The notes beneath the pieces were generated by a model. That model searched no databases and was not told the origin of the DNA. It saw only the letters and a program-made list of their open reading frames with translations. This document shows, in pieces, positions 62,766 to 62,975 of a stretch of DNA of 62,975 nt; position 1 is the stretch's first letter; every line of letters begins with the position of its first letter. Origin of the DNA: AcAMD-5 sp044343935 (GTDB lineage Bacteria > Actinomycetota > Actinomycetes > S36-B12 > UBA5976); contig JBIJDU010000007.1 in the NCBI GenBank assembly GCA_044343935.1, positions 1 through 62,975 on the forward strand. The letters run 5' to 3'. The translations under genes were made by a program, and so were the position numbers.

Positions 62766-62975
62766 GTGAAGACTGGATTTGCACTGCTTAGTCGAGACGC
62801 TGACTTAATCTCGATTGCGCTGCAGGCTGCAGCAGCAGTGAATATCGAGCTACGGTTATTAGATGACTATCCTGCAATCAACGCAGTGGAATATTTAATT
62901 GCCGACCCAAGAGCATTAGTTGATCAGCCGGGTTTAAAGCCAGATCTATTAATTAGTTCAGTGTTAACCGATTCA
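62766..62975 (+). CDS. septum-site/TadZ-like protein (Ssd, Rv3660c position), 5' end only
   Basis: A frame from GTG 62766 is open to the window end (70 codons): VKTGFALLSRDADLISIALQ. The N-terminal pattern and its place next to acs fit the Ssd/CpaE-TadZ-like protein that in actinobacteria leads the Tad pilus genes. The ATPase domain would lie beyond the window. Alternative: any other response-receiver-like N-terminus. Confidence 0.6.
   Translation, partial: MKTGFALLSRDADLISIALQAAAAVNIELRLLDDYPAINAVEYLIADPRALVDQPGLKPDLLISSVLTDS

Noticed and set aside
1..62975. CRISPR arrays, insertion sequences, integrases or attachment-site duplications at the tRNA genes
   Set aside because: No regularly spaced direct repeats, transposase or integrase frames, or repeated tRNA 3' ends were seen.

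Overview
The window reads as a chromosomal segment of a streamlined, low-GC (low-to-mid 40s percent by eye) actinobacterium. The best fit is the freshwater acI / Nanopelagicales type. Three things support this. First, WhiB, Crp, a PonA-type PBP, Nth, Nudix, CvpA, an EphE-like hydrolase and Acs lie in an order that closely follows Mycobacterium tuberculosis Rv3683-Rv3660c. Second, there is a heliorhodopsin very like the freshwater actinobacterial 48C12 type. Third, gene packing is extremely tight, with ATGA/TGATG overlaps and several apparently leaderless starts. The lineage is an inference; no rRNA is present. I see no insertion sequence, phage module, integrase or CRISPR array.

Region by region. 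0-6.6 kb: tRNA-Ser(GGA), an SRP RNA gene, a membrane acyltransferase, tRNA-Ser(CGA), tadA divergent from upp-tal, then a carboxynorspermidine-synthase-like dehydrogenase divergent from a group II PLP decarboxylase. 6.6-14.3 kb (all minus): cold-shock protein, DoxX, Gfo/Idh oxidoreductase, HtpX-LemA, and the glycine cleavage operon gcvP-gcvT-gcvH. 14.4-20 kb: an M13 peptidase, purU, an orphan DnaX C-terminal-domain protein, nhaA, a secreted PQQ-type sugar dehydrogenase and tRNA-Arg(TCG). 20-28.6 kb: SDR, a three-gene ABC-2 exporter, a GerMN lipoprotein, pyroglutamyl peptidase, an M20 amidohydrolase, a PgaC-like glycosyltransferase with a small PgaD-sized membrane partner, and a DUF4287 protein. 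28.6-33 kb: TrkA/TrkH potassium uptake, heliorhodopsin and a divergent SbtA-type bicarbonate transporter, followed by a frameshifted YCII gene and a DUF1905 gene. 33.3-42.3 kb: DinB, nitroreductase, and a peptide ABC importer (SBP, two permeases, a double ATPase) with a PH-domain gene inserted antisense. 42.3-48.4 kb: an MMPL exporter, an epimerase and a DUF4386 gene under a divergent TetR, then an MFS transporter. 48.4-53 kb: tRNA-Arg(ACG), tRNA-Ser(GCT), tRNA-Ser(TGA), an ABC permease partnered with a remarkable secreted-hydrolase/ABC-ATPase fusion, and a metallophosphoesterase. 53-63 kb: the mycobacteria-like envelope/redox/DNA repair/acetate block, ending in the first 70 codons of a probable Ssd/TadZ-like protein.

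The genes suggest a small heterotroph feeding on peptides and amino acids: oligopeptide importer, M13 and M20 peptidases, pyroglutamyl peptidase, glycine cleavage and PurU feeding the C1 pool, and Acs. Ion-linked energetics (NhaA, TrkAH, a putative Na+/bicarbonate symporter) lie near the light-sensing heliorhodopsin. The most unusual items are the heliorhodopsin-SbtA divergent pair with palindromes in its shared promoter, the extracellular hydrolase fused through a TM helix to an ABC ATPase, the stand-alone DnaX tail domain, the ~650-bp structured gene-free leader before the peptide-binding protein, and a putative 13-codon leader peptide before the MFS gene.
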